Shown here: positions 34,853 through 44,013 of the stretch, one piece after another
How the letters are laid out: each line of letters opens with the position of its first letter
How positions within the stretch are numbered: position 1 is the stretch's first letter
Origin: Bacillota bacterium
GTDB lineage: Bacteria; Bacillota; Clostridia; Tissierellales; Sedimentibacteraceae
Assembly: GCA_023386345.1 (NCBI GenBank)
Contig: JAEWJT010000011.1
Location: 139,030-203,029, forward strand
Reading direction: 5' to 3'
DNA: 64,000 nucleotides
The notes under the pieces: model-generated
Databases searched by the model: none
Told to the model about the DNA's origin: nothing
Seen by the model: only the letters and a program-made list of their open reading frames with translations
Made by a program: the position numbers and the translations under genes

Positions 34853-35653
34853 ATGAAAAATATTTTTAGAATACATAAAGAAAGTATAGAAAAGAAAAAG
34901 AGCATTATTGGAAATGGGATTGATTATTGTAACTATGAGATGAGGTTAATAGATTATTTCATTGGATACATCGGAGGATTTATTATTTGCTTTGCAGGAA
35001 TGCAAATATTTTTTGGAAGAGTAATTTTAAGTCTTATACTTGGATTTAGTCTTGGTTTTGCAGCTATAAATATATATAGAAAATATCTTATAATTAACAG
35101 GCAGAAAAAATTATTATTACAGTTCAAGGACTTCCTAGAATCCTTATCAGCTTCGTATTCAGCGGGAAAAAATACTCAAAATGCTTTTAAAGATGCACAT
35201 AAGGATATGATAGAGCTTCATGGAGATAATTCGAATATGGCAAGTGAGCTGGAAATTATAGAACTTGGAATAGAGAACGGCTTTAATATAGAAGAACTTT
35301 TAAACAACTTTGCATATAGAAGCTCTGTAGACGACATTAAAAGCTTCGCAGATGTTTTCGAGTCTGGAAGTAGGACAGGCTCTAATATGAAAACAATTAT
35401 TAGTCAAACTAAGGACATTATAAATGACAAAATAGAGATAGAAATGGAAATAAACACTATAATAATACAAAAGAAAACAGAATTATATATAATGCTGGCT
35501 ATGCCATTTATAATAATTTTAGCCCTCGACACTCTTGGAGATAGTACATTTTCAGCCTTTGTACCTATTAATGTAATTATAAGAATTTTTGTATTTATTG
35601 TTATTTTAATTGCATTTTTAGTAGGGAAGCGGATTACAGATATTAAGGTTTAA
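34853..35653 (+). CDS. tadB: TadB-like pilus platform protein
   Basis: 266 residues with a type II/IV secretion system F-domain in the middle (FKDFLESLSASYSAGKNTQN and later FADVFESGSRTGSNMKTII) and four membrane segments, two before (about 36-75) and two after (about 216-260) the cytoplasmic part. It forms the inner-membrane platform with TadC. The 95-base gap before it is AT-rich and without a gene. Confidence 0.9.
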   Translation: MKNIFRIHKESIEKKKSIIGNGIDYCNYEMRLIDYFIGYIGGFIICFAGMQIFFGRVILSLILGFSLGFAAINIYRKYLIINRQKKLLLQFKDFLESLSASYSAGKNTQNAFKDAHKDMIELHGDNSNMASELEIIELGIENGFNIEELLNNFAYRSSVDDIKSFADVFESGSRTGSNMKTIISQTKDIINDKIEIEMEINTIIIQKKTELYIMLAMPFIIILALDTLGDSTFSAFVPINVIIRIFVFIVILIAFLVGKRITDIKV

Positions 35654-35664
35654 TTGGAGGATTT

Positions 35665-36540
35665 ATGTTAGCAGGTATAAATTTATCACAGTTAATAATG
35701 CTTTTAATAGCAAGTATATTTACATTAGCATGGCTGTATGTGTACATAAAATATAACAAAAAATTTGAAAAGCTAATAGAGCCAATTGATAAAAATGAAT
35801 TTTTTATGTCTGAGATATTTTTTATAGGTTTTGGGATTATGGAGCTATTAAATTACAGTTTAAAATCAGCACGAGCAAAGAAAAATATTAAGAAAATAGC
35901 AGAGTTAAGGGGAGAATTATATTCACAATATCACTACTATATAATTACAGGAGCTAAATTTACTTATATAATAACAATATTACCAATAGCATTTTTTATA
36001 GGAGCTTTAACAAATGATTTTATAATTCTAATGCTGCTATTAGTTGCCATAGCTGTTCTAATTTATTATTTAGATTTTGAAATAGATAGTGCGCTTTCAA
36101 AAAGAAGAGACAATATTTTAAGTGATTTTCCAAGAGTATTATCTAAGATAGCTTTGCTTCTAAATACTGGTCAGAGCTTGAGACTGGCATGGAACAATGT
36201 GGCAAACAGCAATACAGGAAAATTATATGAAGAGATGAAGCTTCTTAGTGAAGAAATATCCAATGGTAAGACTGAAATTGAGGCATATAGAGATTTTGCA
36301 GAAAGATGTAGTATCAAAGAAATCAGAAAGTTCTCATCAACATTGATACAAAACATTCAAAAGGGTAATAAAGAAATTACAAATTTGATTATAGAAATGG
36401 CAGATGAAAGCTGGAAACAAAAAAAGTATAACGTAAAAATCAAAGCAGAACTAGCGAGTTCGAAACTCATGCTTCCAGTAGGAATGATGCTATTCGCTAT
36501 AATGATAATGATTGTAATACCTATATTTTCAAGTATATAG
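35665..36540 (+). CDS. tadC: TadC-like pilus platform protein
   Basis: 291 residues, the second F-domain protein. Membrane segments lie at about 7-27, 98-118, 122-140 and 268-288. The core contains RDNILSDFPRVLSKIALLLN, TGQSLRLAWNNVA and FSSTLIQNIQKGNKEI, as in other TadC proteins. It starts 11 bases after tadB behind GGAGG. Confidence 0.9.
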   Translation: MLAGINLSQLIMLLIASIFTLAWLYVYIKYNKKFEKLIEPIDKNEFFMSEIFFIGFGIMELLNYSLKSARAKKNIKKIAELRGELYSQYHYYIITGAKFTYIITILPIAFFIGALTNDFIILMLLLVAIAVLIYYLDFEIDSALSKRRDNILSDFPRVLSKIALLLNTGQSLRLAWNNVANSNTGKLYEEMKLLSEEISNGKTEIEAYRDFAERCSIKEIRKFSSTLIQNIQKGNKEITNLIIEMADESWKQKKYNVKIKAELASSKLMLPVGMMLFAIMIMIVIPIFSSI

Positions 36541-36559
36541 CGAAAACTTTGCTTAACGT

Positions 36560-36596
36560 AATAAAACAATTCTTGTATTTAGAAATTTGTTTTATT
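36560..36596 (+). promoter_or_regulatory. Hairpin in front of the pilin gene
   Basis: AATAAAACAA (36560-36569) pairs with TTGTTTTATT (36587-36596). There is no T run, so an RNA-processing or stability element is more likely than a terminator. Confidence 0.45.
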
Positions 36597-36654
36597 AAGT
36601 AAATCATATTTCATGAAATTATATAAATAAAAAAAACAAAGGGAGAAAAGGATT

Positions 36655-36876
36655 ATGTTAAAAAAATTAAGACAAGCTTTAATAAAAGCAGAATTAAAAA
36701 CAAAAAATGCAATTTACAATTTTATAAAGGAGGAAAAAGGAGGAACAGAAATAGTAGCTATTTTGCTTATAATAATTGTACTAATTGGCGTTGTTGTAAT
36801 ATTTAGAAATCAGCTATCGGAATTGATTGTTGGATTTTTTGACAGAATTACAAATGACGTTAAAACTGACTTATAA
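36655..36876 (+). CDS. flp: Flp-type (type IVb) pilin
   Basis: 73 residues, the normal size of the major Tad pilin. A charged leader ending EEKGG is followed by TEIVAILLIIIVLIGVVVIF, the hydrophobic helix that polymerises; the Glu soon after the cleavage site is the hallmark of type IVb pilins. The prepilin peptidase encoded in the same locus would cut after the glycines. Hairpins flank the gene on both sides. Confidence 0.9.
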   Translation: MLKKLRQALIKAELKTKNAIYNFIKEEKGGTEIVAILLIIIVLIGVVVIFRNQLSELIVGFFDRITNDVKTDL

Positions 36877-36908
36877 AAATAAGTCATAATTTTAATAACT
36901 TATTTTTT
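36876..36908 (+). terminator. AT-rich terminator-like hairpin after the pilin gene
   Basis: AAAATAAGT (36876-36884), which begins in the stop codon, pairs with ACTTATTTT (36898-36906) and is followed by two more T. It probably stops part of the transcripts, so that pilin mRNA exceeds that of downstream genes. Confidence 0.5.
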
Positions 36909-36951
36909 AATTTGATATTAGCATAAATGCAAGGATGAAAGGTTAAAAGAA

Positions 36952-37647
36952 ATGATTAAAAAGTTTTTTACAAAAATTAAACCTTTTAATTCTGAAAAAG
37001 GTGCGATTGTTGCAGAGGCAAGCTTTATTATGCCTGTAGTTATTGTTGTCATTTTTGTACTGATTTATTTAGCTTTAATACAAATACAGCAGTCTATAAT
37101 GCAAATATATGCACAAGAAATGGCTCATAAAATCTGCAACATATCAACATTTACAGGATATGAAATGTTTTATCAAGAAGCATACAGAGAAGAAAATAAA
37201 AAGCTTGGTTTGCCAGAGGAATATGAGCCAAGCTTTCAGGTGATAGAAGAAGTGTATAGTAAGCACAATCCTTATAGATACTTAGGTGGTATATATCTAA
37301 ATGAACACAATAACTATAAGTATGAATTATCGGAAACAGTAGAGAAATCAATGTATTTTAATGGAGGAATAGTAGATACAGACATAGATGTTGCTTTTGA
37401 AAATCTTTCTACTGTTATCAAAGTTAGCGTTGCTTACAACTTTAAGTTGCCAAGATTTATAGGTATAGTAGGCATTAATCCTAATATTTTAATTAAAAGC
37501 GAGGCAATTATCTATGCAAATGATACTGTTGAATTTATTAGAAATACAGACTTAGCATTTGATTTATTTGATTATTTCTTAAAAAAATATCATTTAGATA
37601 AAAAAATAAATACATTTTACAAAAAGATAAAGGGGTTTTCCAAATAA
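36952..37647 (+). CDS. tadE: TadE-like pseudopilin
   Basis: 231 residues. The N-terminal NSEKGAIVAEASFIMPVVIV has the TadE pattern: a prepilin-like G|AxxxE site followed by one hydrophobic helix (about 27-48). The rest is a predicted extracellular domain. Its stop codon overlaps the next start by one base (TAATG), indicating translational coupling. Confidence 0.82.
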   Translation: MIKKFFTKIKPFNSEKGAIVAEASFIMPVVIVVIFVLIYLALIQIQQSIMQIYAQEMAHKICNISTFTGYEMFYQEAYREENKKLGLPEEYEPSFQVIEEVYSKHNPYRYLGGIYLNEHNNYKYELSETVEKSMYFNGGIVDTDIDVAFENLSTVIKVSVAYNFKLPRFIGIVGINPNILIKSEAIIYANDTVEFIRNTDLAFDLFDYFLKKYHLDKKINTFYKKIKGFSK

Positions 37648-40600
37648 TGGGGATATTTTATAAAAATAATGGGGCAATTACTGTTTTTTTATCCTTAGTT
37701 CTTGTGCCAATTTTAATATTGGCAGGAATTTCGGTTGATGCCATAAGAATTTACGGGGCAAGCATGATTTTATCGGATTCAGTAAATCTTACAATGAACA
37801 CTGCACTTGCAAATTATAATCAAGTCTTGAAAGACAGCTATGGTATATTATCAATGTCAGCAAATGAAAATGAATTATCTAATAATTTAATAAGATATTT
37901 TGAAAACACAATAAACTCAATGGGCTTAGAATTTGATGAAGAGGATTCATACACAAAATCGATAATCGACGATATAAAAAACATGATAAGCTCTTCAGAA
38001 AAACTTGAATTCAATAATTTAATTAATATGGAAACAGTGGATTTTTCAGCGAAAGGAATAGAAGGCACTCAGATTTATTATCCAGAAACCTTAAAAAGAC
38101 AAGTTATTGAATATATGAAGTATCGAGGATTAATAAGCCTTGGAACTAATTTCATGGAAAAGCTTAATATTTTCAAAGAAATACCAAAGCAACAGGAATT
38201 TATGGAATCAAAAGTTGAATATGAAAATTCTTTAAGTGATATAGATACAAGCTGTAAGGATGTATACAAGGCTATTTTAAAATATAGCAAGGCAAAGCAG
38301 GAGCTGAATGACTATACAATAGAGAATTTTTATGAGGATTCAAGAAATGGTAATAAGGAACATTTTGGAATAAAGGATATAAATAGACTTCTACTTTGCT
38401 TGTATGCAAACAAGTCCTTAGTAGAAGACATATTAAAGCTTGATATAAACACAAAAGAATTATCATACCATGACATATATGTTTATCTTAATTCACAAAT
38501 ATGTGAGAGTATTATTACTAACACAGGGAAGTTAGAAGATAAAAAGAATGTAGATGATATAATTAAATATTTTTTTGATATACACAAGAATTCATTAGAT
38601 ATATCAAAAATCTCTAAATATTACAATGCTTTGCCGGAAAAATTCGCTGATTATAGAGATGAACTGATAAGAGCATTTGAAATTGAGGAAGCTGGTAGAA
38701 AAGCGGAAGCGCAAAAAAATAAAATTCCTTATATTCCCGGAGTAAATACAGAGCTTATAAATGCCGAAAGAGAATACTCTGTTCTTATGAAGATATTAAG
38801 CGAGCAAATGCAGATAATCAATACGTACTGTGAAGATATGAAAAATAGGAAATCCTATGTTGCAGATTTAATAGAAAGCAATTTACAAAAATTAAATTTA
38901 TATTTACATGAAAAATATCTACTTGTAAAAGAAATGAGAGATCAGGCTGAAGTTGCAAGTGAAAAGCTTGAATTGATGCTAAAGGACATAATACCTGAGG
39001 TAGAACAAAAAAATAAAGAATTAGAGAAAAAACTCGAAAGCTTATCAGAAGGCGATATTAAAAATTCTCTTAAACTACAGCATGAAGATATATCTAAATC
39101 CTTAAATAAAAGTGAAATAAAAAAACTTAAAGATATTATGCTAAATAACAAAAATTTTTACGAAAAATATCTAATAAACTTAGACAATACTAAGTATCTT
39201 AATAATTTTTTTATAAAAGAAATAATAAATCCAAAAACAATAGAAATATCAAAGCTTATATCATTTGAAAATGATGATTTTAAAATAGCTATTGAAGAAT
39301 CAGATAAAATGTTTTTAAATAATCTTTCAACTCTGGATTTAAGTAATTTAAAGGGATTAAAAGCAAAGGATTTTGCAAATTCTTCATTTTACAAATATCT
39401 ATGCAAGGTTTATAAGAATATTGATGACGATAATAGTAATTCAGAAATTCATAAAGAAGATGCAAAGGGTAAAAAAGAAAATATATTTGAGCTTGTAAAC
39501 AGTAGTTTAAAGTCATATGAAAATATGATTAATGGCAAAAAAGATAAAAACTTAGTACCATCAAGTGGCGAGATATATGAGGACTTAGCAACAACATTAA
39601 TCGATTTAAATTCAGATGAAAAGGCTGATAATATCAGTAAATTATCTGCAAAAGAAGATATAGCAGCTAATAAAAATCTTGCTAAAAATCAAACAAAATC
39701 AATGAAAAGCGGAGTATCTATAATAGAAGCCTTGGGAAATTTTTCATTAGAATTAGTTGAGGGTACAAGAGATAATTTATTTATCACAGAATACATCACA
39801 GAAATGTTTAGCTGCCATACAACAAATTCCGGAGGGCTTATTGAAAAAACGTTAAATGGAATTGAGCTTAACGAGAGAAATAACTATATTTTTGGCTCTG
39901 AAATGGAATATATCCTATGGGGGCAAAAGGGAGAGAATACTGATAAAAATAATTTTTATACTGCAACAAGTATTTTTGGACTAAGATTTGTTTTAAATAC
40001 TGCCTACGCTTATACAGATGCTGAAATAAAATCATTTACCTTGGCAGTTGCGGTTGCATTGGCTGGATTTACTGGATTTGGAGTACCTCTTGTACAAAAT
40101 GTACTTATTTTAACTTTGGCAATGGCAGAAACTGCGATAGATGTAAAAAGACTTTTAGATGGTGAAAATATCGTTTTGTATAAAAGTTATACAACATGGA
40201 TGCTTAAACCCTCTGGTATAACAAAAGAGGGAATAAGTTACAGCGTAAAGACAGCAACTGAAACTACTTTGAATAAACTATCCGAAAAAATAATTAAATT
40301 TGCTGAAGAAAAGAGCGATGAAGCAGTAAATAATCTTGAAGCCGCCTTTGATGAGTATGCTGAAAGCTTACTAAATGATATTTCTGCCTCAATTTCAAAT
40401 TTAATTTTGACACCAATACAGACAGAATTGACATTTTGGTTAGAAACCAATGCTTTAACAGATATACAGCTTAATTCTACGATAGATGAAATGTATAAAA
40501 GACTTAAAAATGAAATCTTAAAAGAGCCTGAAAGCTTTATAAAAAATATAAAAATAATAGTTTTAGATTTATTTATAGAAAAAAAGCTTGAAGATTTAAA

Positions 40601-41177
40601 GAATAAAATAAACAGTTCTTTTTCAGAATTCGGTAACGAAATTGATGTATTGAGGACAAGTATAGAAGAATATATTAAAAATTCTGTATTAGAGCTTACA
40701 GCTACTGTAAAAACAGTAATATTTGAAAATGGATATGAAAATTTAAAAAAAGAGGTAAAAGAGGGATTTAAAAACATCACTGATGATGTAAAGCAAAATG
40801 CAAACAATATGATAGATAAGTTTGTCAGTAAAATCACAGTAGGAGAGATATCTGTAAATAAGCCTGAATTTAAAGCAGGTATAAGCACTAATTTTACTTT
40901 AAATTATAAGGAATACATAAAGGTTTTCTTGTTTGCAGGAATGATAGCTGGTAAAGAAAATGTATATATATCAAGAATGTGTGACATTATGAAGCTTAAT
41001 TTAGTATGCTCGGAAAATGCTCCTATGAAGAACTTTATATTAAAAAATGCGTATACAATGGTAAAAATAGATGCAAAAGCAAGTGTTAGAACTACATTTA
41101 TGAGAGATAAGTTTTTTAAAAATCCATGGGATGAAAATAAATTCTATTTAAAGTATTCGACTATTTATGGGTATTAG
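37647..41177 (+). CDS. Giant TadG-like protein (DUF5702 type)
   Basis: 1176 residues, by far the largest gene of the locus. The N terminus, NNGAITVFLSLVLVPILILA, is a TadG-like hydrophobic segment near a G-A-I-T-V-F site. Long charged coiled-coil regions follow (about 130-600 and 880-1040). A second hydrophobic stretch (about 790-840: AVAVALAGFTGFGVPLVQN) precedes the last third. This layout fits the clostridial proteins called DUF5702. It may form a long extracellular or minor-pilin component; its role is not established. No repeats or enzymatic motifs are visible. Confidence 0.8.
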   Translation: MGIFYKNNGAITVFLSLVLVPILILAGISVDAIRIYGASMILSDSVNLTMNTALANYNQVLKDSYGILSMSANENELSNNLIRYFENTINSMGLEFDEEDSYTKSIIDDIKNMISSSEKLEFNNLINMETVDFSAKGIEGTQIYYPETLKRQVIEYMKYRGLISLGTNFMEKLNIFKEIPKQQEFMESKVEYENSLSDIDTSCKDVYKAILKYSKAKQELNDYTIENFYEDSRNGNKEHFGIKDINRLLLCLYANKSLVEDILKLDINTKELSYHDIYVYLNSQICESIITNTGKLEDKKNVDDIIKYFFDIHKNSLDISKISKYYNALPEKFADYRDELIRAFEIEEAGRKAEAQKNKIPYIPGVNTELINAEREYSVLMKILSEQMQIINTYCEDMKNRKSYVADLIESNLQKLNLYLHEKYLLVKEMRDQAEVASEKLELMLKDIIPEVEQKNKELEKKLESLSEGDIKNSLKLQHEDISKSLNKSEIKKLKDIMLNNKNFYEKYLINLDNTKYLNNFFIKEIINPKTIEISKLISFENDDFKIAIEESDKMFLNNLSTLDLSNLKGLKAKDFANSSFYKYLCKVYKNIDDDNSNSEIHKEDAKGKKENIFELVNSSLKSYENMINGKKDKNLVPSSGEIYEDLATTLIDLNSDEKADNISKLSAKEDIAANKNLAKNQTKSMKSGVSIIEALGNFSLELVEGTRDNLFITEYITEMFSCHTTNSGGLIEKTLNGIELNERNNYIFGSEMEYILWGQKGENTDKNNFYTATSIFGLRFVLNTAYAYTDAEIKSFTLAVAVALAGFTGFGVPLVQNVLILTLAMAETAIDVKRLLDGENIVLYKSYTTWMLKPSGITKEGISYSVKTATETTLNKLSEKIIKFAEEKSDEAVNNLEAAFDEYAESLLNDISASISNLILTPIQTELTFWLETNALTDIQLNSTIDEMYKRLKNEILKEPESFIKNIKIIVLDLFIEKKLEDLKNKINSSFSEFGNEIDVLRTSIEEYIKNSVLELTATVKTVIFENGYENLKKEVKEGFKNITDDVKQNANNMIDKFVSKITVGEISVNKPEFKAGISTNFTLNYKEYIKVFLFAGMIAGKENVYISRMCDIMKLNLVCSENAPMKNFILKNAYTMVKIDAKASVRTTFMRDKFFKNPWDENKFYLKYSTIYGY

Positions 41178-41194
41178 AAAGGGGGATAGCCATA

Positions 41195-42499
41195 TTGACA
41201 AGAGAAAACAAGGGTTCGCTTACTGTTGAAGCTTCTTTAGCGTTGATAGTGTTTATATTTGCATTTTTATCAATTTTATATCTTTGTAAATTTGCAAGAG
41301 CTCAGATAGTGTTACAACACGCAGTGAATCAAATAGCAAAAGAGATATCCCAATACAGCTATTTGGCAAATAAGCTTGGACTAAAAAATGACAAGACAAA
41401 ATCTGAAAAAATGATAAAAGATACAGATAAAATAATATCAGAAGCAAGCAATTTGATGAGCTTGATTAATTCAGAAAAAAATGAGTTGGAAAATATTATT
41501 GATGAAAATAAAGACTATGAAATTAACGATTATTACGATGCTATCAAAATATATAAAAAATATGACGACTCAGGTAATAAGATAAAAGATTCTTATACTA
41601 AAATAGACGGTGATATAAATGCTTTTATTGGCAATGCCAAAGAGTATTTAAAAGATCCAAAGGTTTTATTAAATGGATTTGTTGAAATTGCAAAAGATGA
41701 AATCGCAGATTTTGCTGTGTCAAAATACATTGCAGCTCCTTTAAGCATTACTTTGATTCAAAAATACCTCCCTAGAGGACAAGCCTCTGCTAATGAATAT
41801 TTGTTGAAACTTGGAGTTGATAGAGGTATAGAAGGTCTTAACTTTGATACATCAACAATTTTTAAAAATGGAAGTGATATAGACATAACATTGATATATA
41901 ATATGTCTTTGAAATTACCACTTTTTCCAGAAAGAACCCTGTGCTTTATAGTAAATGCTTCGACACTAGGTTGGCAATCAAATCTGTTTAGTATAGATAG
42001 TGTGAATGAGGATACTTCTTCGAATAAAACAAATATTTGGGATTGCAATTGGAAAATACGAACTTATGAATTTGCAAAGATTTTGATGAAGGAATTTAAC
42101 TTATCAGCTGTGAGAACACCTTTATCTCTTGATTTTTATGATTATAATTCTAATCTTTATACCTATGTACATTCAATGAACACTGAGCTTAAATCATACT
42201 CGTCTGATGGTAGTTTAAATTTATTATCAATAAAAAATCAAATTAAGCTTTATGCTGCGGATGCTTTAAAAGACACACAAAGAGCAGGTGCAATAACTAT
42301 GGAGGATGGAACGGTTTACGATGGTGCAAAGCTTAAAGATAAACCAGAGATAAAAATAATAATGGTGATTAAAGATACAGCTGCTGGAAATGCTGAACAA
42401 CTTAATAAAATCGTTGCAGAGCTAAAGAAAGAATTAAATTGCAGTAATTTAGAGATTGAGTTTTATTTTAGTGATGGGATTGTTGATGCAGAAAACTAA
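41195..42499 (+). CDS. TadE-like protein with long extracellular domain
   Basis: 434 residues, starting with TTG eight bases behind AAAGGGGGA. The N-terminal ENKGSLTVEASLALIVFIFA is a TadE-type prepilin-like signal (G-S-L-T-V-E-A). The long remainder (about 40-434) is hydrophilic and predicted extracellular, with no recognised domain. It is probably a minor pilin cut by the peptidase encoded next. Confidence 0.8.
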   Translation: MTRENKGSLTVEASLALIVFIFAFLSILYLCKFARAQIVLQHAVNQIAKEISQYSYLANKLGLKNDKTKSEKMIKDTDKIISEASNLMSLINSEKNELENIIDENKDYEINDYYDAIKIYKKYDDSGNKIKDSYTKIDGDINAFIGNAKEYLKDPKVLLNGFVEIAKDEIADFAVSKYIAAPLSITLIQKYLPRGQASANEYLLKLGVDRGIEGLNFDTSTIFKNGSDIDITLIYNMSLKLPLFPERTLCFIVNASTLGWQSNLFSIDSVNEDTSSNKTNIWDCNWKIRTYEFAKILMKEFNLSAVRTPLSLDFYDYNSNLYTYVHSMNTELKSYSSDGSLNLLSIKNQIKLYAADALKDTQRAGAITMEDGTVYDGAKLKDKPEIKIIMVIKDTAAGNAEQLNKIVAELKKELNCSNLEIEFYFSDGIVDAEN

Positions 42500-42521
42500 T
42501 AATGGAAAGGGTTAAGTAAGA

Positions 42522-43070
42522 ATGATAAAAAATAATGAGATAAGCTTAAAATTAATGCTTTGTACTGCTTTGAGCATAATATGCTTTCTAGTTTTTACAA
42601 ATTATAATTATGAATTAGTAAAAATACTAAGCTATATTGTATTAATAAATGTACTTGTTTTGCTGGCATATATTGATTATAAGCAAAAAATCATACCTAA
42701 TAAAATTTTAAAGTTAATGATTGCACTAAGATTAATTTTCTTGATTGTAGAGTTAATTTTATACAAAAATATGATTTATTCAATTATATTATCTGCATTT
42801 TTAGGATTGATAGCTGGAGGAGGAGTATTTCTTCTAGTAGCATTTATCCTGAAAAATTCTATAGGTATGGGGGATATCAAGTTAGTTGCAGTAATTGGAT
42901 TTTATGTAGGTATTGGTGATTTGTTTAGCTGTGTTATATGGTCTTTGCTCATTTCTTTAATAAGTGGGGTAGCATTGATATTAGCAAAAAAAATAAACAG
43001 CAAAGATATGATTCCATTTGCTCCGTTTTTGATGTTTGGAACTATTTTAAGCTTGGTATTTAGATTGTAG
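42522..43070 (+). CDS. tadV: Prepilin peptidase (A24 family, TadV/CpaA-like)
   Basis: 182 residues with about five membrane segments. The two catalytic aspartates of this aspartic protease family lie in YIDYKQKIIPNKI (Asp near residue 52) and in GMGDIKLVAVIGFY (Asp near residue 120). It lacks the N-methylation domain of PilD, as is usual for Tad peptidases. It processes the pilin and pseudopilins of this locus. Confidence 0.92.
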   Translation: MIKNNEISLKLMLCTALSIICFLVFTNYNYELVKILSYIVLINVLVLLAYIDYKQKIIPNKILKLMIALRLIFLIVELILYKNMIYSIILSAFLGLIAGGGVFLLVAFILKNSIGMGDIKLVAVIGFYVGIGDLFSCVIWSLLISLISGVALILAKKINSKDMIPFAPFLMFGTILSLVFRL

Positions 43071-43087
43071 AGGGAGCTTATTTAAAT

Positions 43088-43996
43088 ATGAAAAAAATAA
43101 TACTTTTAGTGATGATTTTCTTGCTAATCGGCTCGTGGTGCGTTGTTATAGCAAATGGAGCAGGAAAAGATGAAACTTATAATAAATATATAAACAAAGC
43201 AAAGCAATATTTGAGTAAAGAAATATACATAGATGCAATCGACTGCTATAAAAAAGCAATAGCAATATATCCGGATAATTTAGAAAACAAATTATTTCTT
43301 GCAAAAATTTATAAAGAGGCCAAAATGTATAATTCGTTCGAACGGTATTGCATAGACTTATCCAAAGAATACAAGAAAAATGAAGATATAATATGCCTTT
43401 TAGGAGACTATTACATTGAAGCTGGAAAAGATGAAAAGGCTATTGAAATATATAAATTCTATTTGCTAGAACACAGGAACAGTAAAATAATTGCTCAAAA
43501 ATTAGAGGAGCTAAAATCATCCTTTAAAATTGAGTACAAGACGTATTCATATATCTCAAGCTTCCATAATGGATATGCAATTTTTAAAAAAGCGGATAAA
43601 TATGGAATCATGGACGATAATGGAAATGAAATAATCAAGGCAATATATGATTACGCAGAAGTTTTTACTAAAGTTGATTCTTTAAAACTTGCTCTTGTTT
43701 CTAAAGATGGAGAATTTTATTATATAGATGTAAATGGCAATAAACGAAGAATTGCAGATGCTAGTGATAAGAACTTTGATATAGATTTTGAAGATGATAT
43801 TGAAAAATCAAATGAAGAAAATTCATTTTCCTGTGGTTTAGCTCCTGCATTAGTAGAGGGTAAGTGGGGATACAAAGATATAAATGGAAAATTAGTTATA
43901 AGCCCTCAATTTAACGGAGCAAAACCATTTAATAGCAAAGGCGTGGCACCAGTATTGAAGTCAGAATGGCAGCTAATAAAATTGAGATTGCCATAA
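43088..43996 (+). CDS. Secreted TPR protein with WG repeats
   Basis: 302 residues. A signal peptide (KKIILLVMIFLLIGSW) is followed by TPR motifs (about 35-150: YLSKEIYIDAIDCYKKAIAI, GDYYIEAGKDEKAIEIYKFY) and then WG beta repeats (KADKYGIMDDNGNEII, EGKWGYKDINGKLVISPQFN). It ends shortly after the start of a further WG unit (GVAPVLKSEWQLIKL), so it may be slightly shortened. A scaffold role outside the membrane is inferred from the locus. Confidence 0.8.
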   Translation: MKKIILLVMIFLLIGSWCVVIANGAGKDETYNKYINKAKQYLSKEIYIDAIDCYKKAIAIYPDNLENKLFLAKIYKEAKMYNSFERYCIDLSKEYKKNEDIICLLGDYYIEAGKDEKAIEIYKFYLLEHRNSKIIAQKLEELKSSFKIEYKTYSYISSFHNGYAIFKKADKYGIMDDNGNEIIKAIYDYAEVFTKVDSLKLALVSKDGEFYYIDVNGNKRRIADASDKNFDIDFEDDIEKSNEENSFSCGLAPALVEGKWGYKDINGKLVISPQFNGAKPFNSKGVAPVLKSEWQLIKLRLP

Positions 43997-44013
43997 TATA
44001 ACGGAGGCTTGAA

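Noticed and set aside
40238..40888. 216-codon open frame on the minus strand inside the large TadG-like gene
   Set aside because: It is a by-product of AT-rich, lysine-rich coding sequence read backwards (Phe/Ser/Leu rich), without an RBS.
43930..43996. Frameshift at the end of the TPR/WG gene
   Set aside because: The last WG unit is short, but no other frame continues the repeat and the next gene follows normally after 17 bases.
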